A stretch of DNA of 64,000 bases from UBA10646 sp046296295 (GTDB taxonomy: Bacteria > Bacteroidota > Bacteroidia > Chitinophagales > Chitinophagaceae): assembly GCA_046296295.1 (NCBI GenBank), contig JBKBLG010000018.1, positions 1-64,000 on the forward strand, given 5' to 3'. The notes below the pieces were generated by a model that ran no database searches, was not told where the DNA came from, and saw nothing but the letters and a program-made list of their open reading frames with translations. Positions 46,317 through 54,507 of the stretch are shown here, one piece after another (position 1 is the stretch's first letter; every line of letters begins with the position of its first letter). Position numbers and translations under genes: made by a program.

Positions 46317-46817
46317 TTATGGGGTAGTAATATAAGCGTTAGCATGTTGCTGTATCCAAGCACGCAGCGCTTCACGATCGTTAATAGAGATACCTTCGAA
46401 ATAGAAAACTGCATCGGCTTGATGGTGATGTTTTATGCGTAGGGAATGCTCGCCAACAACCAATGCCTTAATGGTTGAAAAGGGTGAAAATTCTGGTGTA
46501 GTACTTCCAAGATTTAAAAAGTGAATACCATTTGTTGTAATATTCAGGTAACTATTGGTAGCCGGTGCCTTCACATGGCCGAAAGCACGCTTGCCATTGT
46601 CGTACACTAACAATGCAAAGAATACTATTTGTGTGCATCTTAGAAAAATTTCAAATGGCTTCGTTGGTGTATTAATCCAATCTGCAATAGTCAAAATGAT
46701 ATAGCTGATAAATATGAAAAGGTATATCCAAAATAATGGCTTTGCATAGCGCTTGAAAAAACCATTGGTGTTTTTTTCACTAAAGGTTGATTGTACTTGC
46801 AATAAAACGTTCGACAT
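46317..46817 (-). CDS. Two-helix membrane protein with PH-like domain
   Basis: 166 residues. Two membrane helices (about 28-47 and 62-78) near the N-terminus, then a soluble beta-rich part (NSYLNITTNGIHFLN ... FSTIKALVVGEHSLRI) ending in an amphipathic helix (DREALRAWIQQHAN), the pattern of bacterial PH-like membrane proteins. No family name assigned. Function unknown. Orientation and spacing suggest its own transcript, separate from greA. Confidence 0.6.
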   Translation of the reverse strand: MSNVLLQVQSTFSEKNTNGFFKRYAKPLFWIYLFIFISYIILTIADWINTPTKPFEIFLRCTQIVFFALLVYDNGKRAFGHVKAPATNSYLNITTNGIHFLNLGSTTPEFSPFSTIKALVVGEHSLRIKHHHQADAVFYFEGISINDREALRAWIQQHANAYITTP

Positions 46818-46903
46818 ATATTTTGGTTAAGTACAGCTAAGTTATTGAATTTAGTAAATATATAGTTTAAGTGAGTAGTTTTATTGGTAAGGTGCTTACT
46901 TCA

Positions 46904-46942
46904 CATACGAATGGGGCGGCCTTTGGCCGCCCCATTCGTATG
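46904..46942 (-). terminator. Very stable hairpin after greA
   Basis: An 18-bp perfect GC-rich stem (46904-46921 with 46925-46942, inner part GGGGCGGCC) with a TTT loop. No T-run follows on either strand, so it may stop transcription in another way or protect the greA 3' end. Confidence 0.7.
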
Positions 46943-46960
46943 TATTAGCCATAAAGGCGA

Positions 46961-47434
46961 TTAAATAGAAATACTATCAATGGTGAATTTCATTACTCCA
47001 TTGGGTGCATGCACTTCTGCTATCTCACCAACGGCTTTGCCAAGAATGCCTTTGCCAATAGGAGAGTTGATAGATATTTTTCCTTGTTTTAAGTCGGCTT
47101 CTTTTTCACCTACCAGTTGGTACGTAAATGTTTTTTTAGTAGCTACATTGGTAATAGTAACCTTAGTTAAGATACTTGCTTTGCTAGTATCAACTTCGCT
47201 AGCATCTACCACACGGGCATTTGCAATTTGCGATTCAAGTAAAGCCATTTTAGCTTCAAGAATACCTTGCGCTTCTTTGGCTGCGTCGTACTCGGCATTT
47301 TCTCTTAAATCGCCTTTTTCTCGTGCCTCTGCAATAGCTTTTGCAGCAGCTGGTCGCAATACAGATTTCATGTGTTGCAACTCTTCTTTCATTTTCTCAA
47401 GCGTTTCTTTTGTTACATATTGAACATCACTCAT
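46961..47434 (-). CDS. greA: Transcription elongation factor GreA
   Basis: 157 residues from ATG 47434 (MSDVQYVTKETLEKMKEEL), the usual length; the upstream in-frame 26 residues are not family-like. N-terminal antiparallel coiled coil with AIAEAREKGDLRENAEYDAAKEAQG (acidic tip D/E residues) and C-terminal FKBP-like domain (ISINSPIGKGILGKAVGE). It rescues backtracked RNA polymerase. Confidence 0.95.
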   Translation of the reverse strand: MSDVQYVTKETLEKMKEELQHMKSVLRPAAAKAIAEAREKGDLRENAEYDAAKEAQGILEAKMALLESQIANARVVDASEVDTSKASILTKVTITNVATKKTFTYQLVGEKEADLKQGKISINSPIGKGILGKAVGEIAEVHAPNGVMKFTIDSISI

Positions 47435-47571
47435 AGCTGCATCTTTTTTAGAACATATAAAAAAAATACAACGCCACGTATATTGAATGCGTAGCGTTGC
47501 ATGATTGTGCAAGATAAAAATTTATGCTTAATACAGAAAAAAATAGTGTAAAAGGTTTTTTAAAATTGAGG

Positions 47572-48498
47572 CTATAATTCTAACTTTTTTACTATTACTT
47601 GTGCCATCAATAAATAAGCTTCATGGGTGTAGCCTGCAATATGTGGTGTAATGATTACATTCGTTTGTGTGCTCAACCATTGTAATTGTTCTTTTTCTAA
47701 GGCACTGTATGTTGTTAGTTTTTCGTTTTCTAGCACATCTAATGCAGCTCCCGCGATTTTTTTTTGCCGTAAGGCCTGTATTAAGGCTGCTGTATCGGTA
47801 ACCTTACCACGACAAGTACTAATGAAATAAGGGCAACGTTCTAAGCTGTTAAAAAAAGCTTCGTTGGCATAATGCTTAGTGGTTGGTGTTAAGGGTAGGT
47901 GCAAGCTTACCACATCGGCATAACGTGCTATTTGTGCTAACCCACTTTCGCGTATGTAATCGTATGCAAAACCAAATTTATATATATCATGTGCTAGTAC
48001 TGTAACACCGAAAGGTTGCAGTAATTTGGCGAATGCACTACCGGTATTTCCATAACCAATAATACCTACTGTTTTACCGCTTAGTTCTATGCCTCGGTTT
48101 TCGTTACGTAGCCAATGTAATTGTTGTACTTCGGCGAAGCTTTTGGGGATGTTACGCATAAGCCCAAGTAACATACCTAAGGCGTGCTCTGCCACCGCAT
48201 TACGATTACCCTCTGGGCTACTCTCGCAGCGTATGCCCTTGCTATGGGCATAACTAACATCAATAAGTTCCATGCCACTACCTAAGCGTCCAATCCATTG
48301 TAGGTTAGTAGCAGCATCAATCATAGGTTGGTCAATCGTAAGTCGGGTGGTTACTATAAGTCCGCAAGCGTCACTAATTATTGCCAGTAATTCATTATAA
48401 GTGATGGCAGGTTGATATACAATTTCGTAACCTTTTGAATGTAGGTATTGCGGCAGCCATTCGTGTACAGGTGCGGTGATAATTACTTTTTTTAGCAT
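47572..48498 (-). CDS. D-2-hydroxyacid dehydrogenase
   Basis: 308 residues. NAD site GKTVGIIGYGNTGSAFAKLL, catalytic Arg in FISTCRGKVTDTAALIQAL, Glu in LDVLENEKL and His in IITPHIAGYTHEA. 3-phosphoglycerate dehydrogenase-like, but without the C-terminal ACT domain, so the substrate may be another 2-hydroxyacid. Dispersed-word copy at 47763 (ALRQKK). Upstream of it is rsmA on the same strand, 78 bases away. Confidence 0.87.
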   Translation of the reverse strand: MLKKVIITAPVHEWLPQYLHSKGYEIVYQPAITYNELLAIISDACGLIVTTRLTIDQPMIDAATNLQWIGRLGSGMELIDVSYAHSKGIRCESSPEGNRNAVAEHALGMLLGLMRNIPKSFAEVQQLHWLRNENRGIELSGKTVGIIGYGNTGSAFAKLLQPFGVTVLAHDIYKFGFAYDYIRESGLAQIARYADVVSLHLPLTPTTKHYANEAFFNSLERCPYFISTCRGKVTDTAALIQALRQKKIAGAALDVLENEKLTTYSALEKEQLQWLSTQTNVIITPHIAGYTHEAYLLMAQVIVKKLEL

Positions 48499-48576
48499 AG
48501 CTGAGTAACGTTAATAGGTACAAGTGTGCGACGCAACGAAGCTGCCACCTGCACTAAGTTCACTATAAACACATAT

Positions 48577-49362
48577 TTACTTGTTGGCTTTGGCCAACAA
48601 CATGTGATGGGTAAGATCGGCAAAATCGGCAACCGTTAACTGTTCGGCTCGCTTTTCAAAAATGGGTTGTGCCAATACTTCTGCTGCAAAAAGACTGCGT
48701 GTAGCATTGCGTAAAGTTTTACGACGTTGGTTAAAAGCCATTTTTACTAGGGTGTTGAATGCTTTGTCGCTATAAAAATTAGGCAACGTTGCTTTTCGAT
48801 GTAGTACAATAACCCCACTCATTACCTTAGGAGGCGGATTAAACGCTTCTGGTGGTACATCGAACAAATAGGTAATGTTAAAGTAAGCTTGCATTAACAC
48901 GCTAATTACACCATATACTTTGCTGCCGGCCGAAGCTGCCACACGTTGTGCTACCTCTTTTTGAAACATACCTACAATAGTGGGTACTTGGTTTCGCCAA
49001 TCGAGCATACGAAACAAAATCTGACTAGAAATATTGTAAGGGAAATTGCCCACTACCGCAAAGGCCCCTTCAAAAGGTGGAGCAGTATTTAAAATACTTT
49101 CATGAATTAGCTTATTGCTTAACATAGGATAAGTGTGTTGTAAGTATGCCACTTTCTCAGCATCTAACTCAATCGCCTTAAAATTAATGCCTTCTAACCG
49201 ATGGAGGTATTTTGTAATTGCACCTGCACCCGGCCCTACCTCTACCAACTGCTGTAACTGATGTTCTTGCATAGCAGCTTGTGTAGCTCTTACAATTCGC
49301 TGGCACAGTTGCTCATCTTTCAAAAAATGCTGCCCTAGTTGCTTTTTGAGTGTGTATTGCAT
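48577..49362 (-). CDS. rsmA: 16S rRNA dimethyladenosine transferase
   Basis: 261 residues from ATG 49362 (MQYTLKKQLGQHFLKD). A TTG three codons upstream lies inside the promoter box, so I reject it. SAM-binding VEVGPGAGAITKYL, catalytic NFPYNIS and the C-terminal FNPPPKVMSGVIVL...AFNQRRKTLRN. It dimethylates the two adenosines near the 16S rRNA 3' end (KsgA). Confidence 0.95.
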   Translation of the reverse strand: MQYTLKKQLGQHFLKDEQLCQRIVRATQAAMQEHQLQQLVEVGPGAGAITKYLHRLEGINFKAIELDAEKVAYLQHTYPMLSNKLIHESILNTAPPFEGAFAVVGNFPYNISSQILFRMLDWRNQVPTIVGMFQKEVAQRVAASAGSKVYGVISVLMQAYFNITYLFDVPPEAFNPPPKVMSGVIVLHRKATLPNFYSDKAFNTLVKMAFNQRRKTLRNATRSLFAAEVLAQPIFEKRAEQLTVADFADLTHHMLLAKANK

Positions 49363-49368
49363 GTGCGA

Positions 49369-49376
49369 CAAAAATA
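49369..49376 (-). promoter_or_regulatory. -7 box of rsmA
   Basis: Minus-strand TATTTTTG, six bases before the ATG; nearly leaderless. Confidence 0.55.
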
Positions 49377-49449
49377 CAGTACACCTTACGGTAAATATGG
49401 GTGCTATTTTTTATTATCTAAGCAGAATATGTTTAGAATTTGATAATTT

Positions 49450-49473
49450 TATTTTTAGACTAGTCTAAAAATA
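49450..49473. promoter_or_regulatory. Perfect 24-bp palindrome, probable operator
   Basis: Each half is TATTTTTAGACT and its exact complement. It directly abuts the -7 box (49474) of the TonB-dependent receptor gene, so a bound protein would cover the -33 region and block transcription. The TTAGAC/GTCTAA arms resemble metal-regulator (DtxR/MntR-like) sites, by resemblance only. Confidence 0.75.
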
Positions 49474-49481
49474 TATTTTTG
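49474..49481 (+). promoter_or_regulatory. -7 box of the TonB-dependent receptor
   Basis: TATTTTTG, 29 bases before ATG 49511, directly beside the palindrome. Confidence 0.6.
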
Positions 49482-49510
49482 CAAGCAGGTATTTAAAGTT
49501 GGACCTCGTT

Positions 49511-51598
49511 ATGAAGCACCATGTTTGGATAATTACAGGGTTATTAGTAGGATTTGTTGGCAGCACAAAAGCGCAGCAAAATGTAAAGGATAGTACTTAT
49601 CGTTGGGATAGTGCCCACTTAGAGCAGGTGGTAGTAACAGGTACCATGCGTCCTGGAAAGTTAGCAGCAAGTCCGGTGGCGGTAGAAGTATATCAGGCAA
49701 GTCATTTTCAGAAAAACCCATCTACAAGTTTGTTTCAGGCATTAGAAATGGTGAATGGTATTCGGCCACAGCTCACCTGTAATGTTTGTAATACCGGCGA
49801 AATACGTATGAACGGCTTAGAGGGGCCGTACACCATGGTTACTATCGATGGTATGCCTATTGTTAGTGCGTTAGGTACCGTATATGGTTACAATGGCATC
49901 CCTAATAGCATAATAGAACGTGTAGAAATTGTAAAGGGGCCATTCAGTACCTTATATGGTAGCGAGGCCGTAGCCGGCGTAATTAATATTATTACCAAGA
50001 GTCCACTCAAAGCACCACAATTTAGTGCTGATATTAGTAGTACGAGTTATGGTGAACATAACATCGACATAAGTGCTGCCTACCGTTGGGGCAAGCGTAC
50101 TCATGTATTAACAGGTTTTAACCATTTTAACTTCAATCGTATTTGGGATATTAATAACGATGGCTTTACCGATGTTACATTACAAAGTAGAACCTCAGTT
50201 TTTCAGAAAATAACGTGGGAACGAAAACTACAACGAGCCGCTAGCTTGGTAGCTCGTTATGTATATGAAGATCGTTGGGGCGGACAAAACCATTGGCAGC
50301 CAAAATATCGCGGTGGCGATGTGGTATATGGTGAAAGTATTTATACCAATCGACTGGAATTACTTGGGTTGTATCAACTGCCTATCAATAAAGAGAAAAT
50401 AAATCTTCAATGGAGTTACAACTATCATGCTCAAAACTCGGTGTATGGTAATACACCTTATATCGCCTCGCAACACATCGCTTTTGCACAGTTGGTTTGG
50501 GATAAACAATGGCATCGCCATCAGCAGTTATTGGCAGGTGCAACTTTGCGTTATACTTGGTACGATGATAACACAGGCATAACTACCAATGGTAGTATTA
50601 CGCAACCAAAAAACCAACCACAACGCACTTGGTTGCCAGGTGTTTTTGTACAAAATGAAAGTACCATCGGTAAGCGACAGCAGTTGGTAACTGGTATTCG
50701 TTTAGATCACCATCCTGCACATGGGTTGATAACAGCACCTCGTATCAATTATAAACTACAATTAAACGATAAGCATACGCTTCGTTTAGGGGTAGGTAAT
50801 GGCTTTAGGGTAGTCAATGTGTTTAGTGAAGATCATGCGGCGTATACTGGTGCAAGGCGGGTGGTAATAGCTGAAGCACTGGCTCCTGAAAAAAGTTTTA
50901 ATGTCAACCTCAACTACAGCACACATGTGCATATGGCTGGCGTACATACAAGCATAGAGGCTGGTATTTTTTACAATCACTTCACCAATAAAATTATTGC
51001 CGATTACTTTACTAACGATAATGAGGTGATTTATAACAATCTTAATGGTACGGCTGTGAGTCGCGGCTTTAGCGTGAATACTACCACCAGCTTTGCAGTG
51101 CCCTTACGTATCAATGCAGGCATTACATGGGTAGAGGCTTTTCAAACAGAGAAAAATACCCTTACGGGCAAATATGAACGCATGCCCATTGTACAAACAC
51201 CGCCATTAACGGCAACGTTTACTGCCTCTTACGATATTGTACAGTGGCGTACAACGTTAGATATTACTGGCAACTATACCGATAGAATGTATCTGCCTGT
51301 CATTGATAATGATCCACGCCCTGAGCGTAGCCCTGCGTATAGCTTGTGGAACCTACAGGCTACAAAAAAGTGGCAGCGCTTTCAAGTGTATGCAGGTATA
51401 AAAAATATCTTTAACTTCTTACCACAACTGCCCATTATTCGGCCGGCCGACCCGTTCGATAGAGATACGAACAATACATTTGGTAACCCGCAGTTAAACC
51501 CGGTTGGCGGTACATTTGATCCTAACTATAACTATGCTCCGCTGCAAGCGAGGCGTTGGTTTTTGGGTATTAGATGGCAGTTGCCAGCTTCAAAATAA
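49511..51598 (+). CDS. TonB-dependent outer-membrane receptor
   Basis: 695 residues from ATG 49511 (MKHHVWIITGLLVGFVGSTKAQ, signal peptide about 1-22). The plug domain follows: EQVVVTGTM (TonB-box region), a CNVCN motif, EIRMNGLEGPYTMVTIDGMPI, and IIERVEIVKGPFSTLYGSEAVAGVINI; then a beta barrel to the C-terminus (RRWFLGIRWQLP). The family imports siderophores, vitamin B12 or metals across the outer membrane with TonB energy. Substrate unknown; the CxxC in the plug and the metal-regulator-like palindrome upstream suggest a metal or metal complex. A longer reading from TTG 49499 is possible but less likely. Confidence 0.92.
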   Translation: MKHHVWIITGLLVGFVGSTKAQQNVKDSTYRWDSAHLEQVVVTGTMRPGKLAASPVAVEVYQASHFQKNPSTSLFQALEMVNGIRPQLTCNVCNTGEIRMNGLEGPYTMVTIDGMPIVSALGTVYGYNGIPNSIIERVEIVKGPFSTLYGSEAVAGVINIITKSPLKAPQFSADISSTSYGEHNIDISAAYRWGKRTHVLTGFNHFNFNRIWDINNDGFTDVTLQSRTSVFQKITWERKLQRAASLVARYVYEDRWGGQNHWQPKYRGGDVVYGESIYTNRLELLGLYQLPINKEKINLQWSYNYHAQNSVYGNTPYIASQHIAFAQLVWDKQWHRHQQLLAGATLRYTWYDDNTGITTNGSITQPKNQPQRTWLPGVFVQNESTIGKRQQLVTGIRLDHHPAHGLITAPRINYKLQLNDKHTLRLGVGNGFRVVNVFSEDHAAYTGARRVVIAEALAPEKSFNVNLNYSTHVHMAGVHTSIEAGIFYNHFTNKIIADYFTNDNEVIYNNLNGTAVSRGFSVNTTTSFAVPLRINAGITWVEAFQTEKNTLTGKYERMPIVQTPPLTATFTASYDIVQWRTTLDITGNYTDRMYLPVIDNDPRPERSPAYSLWNLQATKKWQRFQVYAGIKNIFNFLPQLPIIRPADPFDRDTNNTFGNPQLNPVGGTFDPNYNYAPLQARRWFLGIRWQLPASK

Positions 51599-51685
51599 GT
51601 GCTTAGTAAAGGCCTTTTCATTTACCGTAAGGTGACTATACGATATAATTTTTAGATGGCTTTCGGTTACTAAGGTCTGAAACCC

Positions 51686-51693
51686 TATTTTTG
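51686..51693 (+). promoter_or_regulatory. -7 box of queA
   Basis: TATTTTTG, 99 bases before the queA ATG, leaving an unusually long leader for this genome. Confidence 0.55.
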
Positions 51694-51792
51694 CACACTT
51701 TTATCATCATGCCGTAACATGATTGTACGCTGCCCCGTAAGGCGGCTGCGAATAATACATGCTGGCTATTCAAACAAAACTTTGATAGACAC
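51694..51792 (+). other. Structured 5' leader of queA
   Basis: About 95 bases between the predicted promoter and the ATG, including a short hairpin GCTGCC-CCGTAA-GGCGGC and CATG repeats (CATCATG, ACATGATTG, ACATGCTGG). I looked for a preQ1 riboswitch and did not find its consensus. Confidence 0.35.
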
Positions 51793-52842
51793 ATGAAGCT
51801 TTCTCAGTTCAAGTTCGATCTGCCTCTGAATTTAATTGCTCAAAACCCAACGAAGCGACGCGAAGACAGCCGTTTAATGGTGGTTCATCGCAAAACGGGC
51901 AAAATTGAAGACAAGACCTTCAAAGACATTCTCGATTATTTTGACGACAAAGACACGTTTGTAGTGAACAACACCAAAGTGTTCCCCGCACGTATGTATG
52001 GTCGTAAAGAAAAAACAGGTGCCAAAATTGAAGTGTTTTTGCTTCGTGAGTTAAATAAGCCTAATCGCTTATGGGATGTAATTGTTGATCCCGCAAGAAA
52101 AATTCGTGTTGGTAACAAATTGTATTTCGGTGATAACGATGAGCTTGTAGCAGAAGTAATTGATAACACTACCAGTCGTGGACGTACCATTAAATTTTTA
52201 TGGGACGATGACGATGAGAGTTTCAAAAAAATGCTTGAATTTTTAGGTGAAACACCATTACCTAAATACATTAAGCGTAAGCCCGATGAAGAAGATCGTG
52301 AGCGTTATCAAACGGTATATGCTAAGCACGAAGGTGCCGTTGCTGCACCTACTGCCGGTATGCACTTTAGTAAAGAGTTAATTAAGCGTTGTGAAATTAA
52401 AGGTATTCGCTTCGCCGAAGTAACCTTACACACTGGCTTAGGTACTTTTAGACCTATTGAAGTAGAAGATTTAAGCAAGCATAAAATGGATGCTGAGTAC
52501 TACCAGATAACCGAAGAAGCTTGCCGTATTGTGAACCGTGCTAAAGAATTAGGTAAGCGTATTTGTAGTATTGGTACTACCACAATGCGATGCTTAGAAA
52601 CTAGTTTCACCGCTAGCCATTTATTGAAGCCAAGCGAAGGTTGGACGAATAACTTTATTCACCCACCGTACGATTTTAGCGTTGCCGATAGCATGGTTAC
52701 CAACTTTCATCTGCCCAAAACAAGTTTGTACATAATGACTTGTGCTTTTGCAGGTTACGACTTAACAGTTGAAGCATACGATAAAGCGATTAAAGACAAA
52801 TACCGTTTCTTCACTTATGGTGATGCGATGTTGATTGTATAG
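51793..52842 (+). CDS. queA: tRNA preQ1 ribosyltransferase-isomerase
   Basis: 349 residues, full length. Family blocks: FDLPLNLIAQNPTKRREDSRLMVV, FVVNNTKVFPARMYGRKEKTGAKIEVFLL, GAVAAPTAGMHFS, THTGLGTF-type VTLHTGLGTFRPIEVEDL and TNFHLPKTSLYIMTCAFAG. It uses SAM to build epoxyqueuosine on tRNA. Closed by a perfect palindromic terminator. Confidence 0.95.
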   Translation: MKLSQFKFDLPLNLIAQNPTKRREDSRLMVVHRKTGKIEDKTFKDILDYFDDKDTFVVNNTKVFPARMYGRKEKTGAKIEVFLLRELNKPNRLWDVIVDPARKIRVGNKLYFGDNDELVAEVIDNTTSRGRTIKFLWDDDDESFKKMLEFLGETPLPKYIKRKPDEEDRERYQTVYAKHEGAVAAPTAGMHFSKELIKRCEIKGIRFAEVTLHTGLGTFRPIEVEDLSKHKMDAEYYQITEEACRIVNRAKELGKRICSIGTTTMRCLETSFTASHLLKPSEGWTNNFIHPPYDFSVADSMVTNFHLPKTSLYIMTCAFAGYDLTVEAYDKAIKDKYRFFTYGDAMLIV

Positions 52843-52873
52843 TATTTGTAACCTTATTGGAATAATAACGCAC

Positions 52874-52905
52874 AAACGGCTGTCTCTAATTAGAGACAGC
52901 CGTTT
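52874..52905 (+). terminator. Terminator after queA
   Basis: A perfect 16+16 inverted repeat (first arm AAACGGCTGTCTCTAA), ending in CGTTTTAC. Confidence 0.85.
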
Positions 52906-52967
52906 TACATGTGATAAGGATAATTCTTTGATACCATGTTTGCAATCCCGTCAATGTTTCATAGAAC

Positions 52968-53210
52968 TCATTTTTTGGGCAGGGTTTCAAACTCAAATAA
53001 GTCTTTTAGTTCTACTTGTAAGGCTGTTGCAATGGTTGCGGCTTGTGAAATGCTGGTATTAATAATGCCTCGTTCAATACGTGAAATTTGACTGTACTCT
53101 AGTCCACAGTTAAGAGCTAAGGCTTCCTGAGATAGCTTTTTAGCTTTTCTCAAGGCTTTTATTCGTTTCCCAAATAAAATAATTACCTCGTTATTCCTGC
53201 TGTATTTCAC
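52968..53210 (-). CDS. Small XRE-family HTH regulator
   Basis: 80 residues. The helix-turn-helix is FGKRIKALRKAKKLSQEALALNCGLEYSQISRIERGIINTSI, residues about 13-54, typical of XRE/Cro DNA-binding proteins; a short helical tail follows. GTG start. It is divergent from the outer-membrane barrel gene and may regulate it and itself through the 88-base spacer. No restriction-modification partner is next to it. Confidence 0.85.
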   Translation of the reverse strand: MKYSRNNEVIILFGKRIKALRKAKKLSQEALALNCGLEYSQISRIERGIINTSISQAATIATALQVELKDLFEFETLPKK

Positions 53211-53298
53211 TTGTTGAAACTCACAGAATAATGTCGGCTAAATAAGAGCAAATTTGCTTTATTTAATTATTTGTAATACCTTCGAAGAAATTATACTT

Positions 53299-53823
53299 AT
53301 GAAACATGTAAAAACCCTTTTAATTGCTGTTGCAACGTTGATAGCATCAAATGCTATGGCTCAGCCTGAAGCTGGCGATATTAACATCAATGCTGGTGTT
53401 GGAGCGGGCTTGTCTTTTGCTACTAGTGGTAAAATTTCATTACCTCCTGTTGGCTTGAGTGTTGATTACAATCTCAATGAACGCATTAGTATTGGTGGGT
53501 TGGTTAACTATTCAAGTTCTAACTGGGATTATGGTTTTGGTAAGTACAAATTAACCTATACCGTTATTGGTGCAAGGGTTAACTATCACTTTGCAAGTTC
53601 AGAGACTTTGGATCCTTATGCAGGTGTTTTACTAGCGTACAACTTGTTTAACTCTAAGTGGGAAGGAACTGGTACAGACCCTTCATATAACTTTGGTATA
53701 AGTGCATTTATACCAGGAGTTTATGTTGGTGCTCGCTATAAGTTCAGTGAAACCATTGGCATATTTGGTGAGGCCGGATATGCAACACCTTACTTACGTG
53801 CTGGTTTAAACCTTAAGTTTTAA
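53299..53823 (+). CDS. Outer-membrane beta-barrel protein
   Basis: 174 residues from ATG 53299 (MKHVKTLLIAVATLIASNAMAQ, signal peptide to about 22). The mature part is alternating beta strands (VGAGLSFATSGKISLPPVGLSVDYNLNERISIGG ... VNYHFASSETLDPYAGVLLAYN ... YVGARYKFSETIGIFGEAGYATPYLRAGLNLKF) and ends in aromatic Phe, as outer-membrane barrels do. Likely an 8-strand OmpA/OmpX-like barrel. Followed by a duplicated hairpin. Confidence 0.8.
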   Translation: MKHVKTLLIAVATLIASNAMAQPEAGDININAGVGAGLSFATSGKISLPPVGLSVDYNLNERISIGGLVNYSSSNWDYGFGKYKLTYTVIGARVNYHFASSETLDPYAGVLLAYNLFNSKWEGTGTDPSYNFGISAFIPGVYVGARYKFSETIGIFGEAGYATPYLRAGLNLKF

Positions 53824-53837
53824 GCATGTTCATTACA

Positions 53838-53872
53838 TGTTGGGTTAGTATCAATAAAATGCTAACCCAACA
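53838..53872 (+). terminator. Hairpin, first copy (TGTTGGGTTAG stem)
   Basis: TGTTGGGTTAG (53838-53848) pairs with CTAACCCAACA (53862-53872). The same hairpin occurs again at 54454-54494 between the two duplicated lipoprotein genes. Confidence 0.75.
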
Positions 53873-53888
53873 TACTTAACACAATTTT

Positions 53889-54455
53889 ATGCGATTATCA
53901 TATATTATTTTAGCTATAGCACTATTGCATACTGCTTGTACAAGAAGCAATGATGGTGTAACGCCTAATACACCTAGTACAACTAATCCACCTACTGTCG
54001 ATTCAATAGTGGGTACCTATACGGGGTTGAATTTTTCACCCTTAAGTTGGACAATCTCAAATAATGGGTTACCGACAGGGGGTGGTAGTGATTACAGAGG
54101 GTCTGTTACAGTTTCAAAAATATCAGCAGATAGCATTAAGATTGTATTCAATGCTAATAACGGTACTGTAACTAGTTCATTTAATTTGAGGCTTATTGGT
54201 GTTTCAGCGGGTGGTTATTTAAATTTCAGTAGTTATGTGCAAACTGGTATACCAACTGATGTAACATGGAGTGAAAATTGGGGTGCTGCTCTTTTTGGTC
54301 GTGGGACGAGTCTCACAGATTTGTCAAGGGTAAGGTGGGGTATGTATGCAAATTATAATCTTATAAGATACGCAAGTGGCCGCACTCTCCCTGTATATCA
54401 AGAACTTTGGACGACTTCACCTCGAGGTGAAAGTGGACTGGTTTTTTTTAAGTAA
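53889..54455 (+). CDS. Lipoprotein of unknown function, copy 1 of a tandem pair
   Basis: 188 residues. Lipoprotein signal MRLSYIILAIALLHTACTRS with lipobox Cys17, then a Thr/Pro linker, then a beta domain (SIVGTYTGLNFSPLSWTISNNG, RGSVTVSKISADSIKIVFNANNG). Resembles small lipocalin-like Bacteroidota lipoproteins in outline only; no family recognised. It is a close paralogue of the next gene: the first 20 residues and several blocks are identical. Confidence 0.75.
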   Translation: MRLSYIILAIALLHTACTRSNDGVTPNTPSTTNPPTVDSIVGTYTGLNFSPLSWTISNNGLPTGGGSDYRGSVTVSKISADSIKIVFNANNGTVTSSFNLRLIGVSAGGYLNFSSYVQTGIPTDVTWSENWGAALFGRGTSLTDLSRVRWGMYANYNLIRYASGRTLPVYQELWTTSPRGESGLVFFK

Positions 54456-54494
54456 ATGTTGGGTTAGCGTTCTATTAATACTAACCCAACATTT
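54454..54494 (+). terminator. Hairpin, second copy, between the duplicated lipoproteins
   Basis: AAATGTTGGGTTAG (54454-54467) pairs with CTAACCCAACATTT (54481-54494), a 14-bp perfect stem with a 13-base loop that starts within the stop codon of copy 1. Confidence 0.75.
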
Positions 54495-54507
54495 ATAACA
54501 TAATTCT

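Noticed and set aside
49363..49371. TTG start for rsmA
   Set aside because: The TTG is part of the TATTTTTG promoter box; ATG 49362 gives the usual N-terminus.
51700..51792. preQ1 riboswitch before queA
   Set aside because: No match to the known aptamer core or its A-rich tail could be found.
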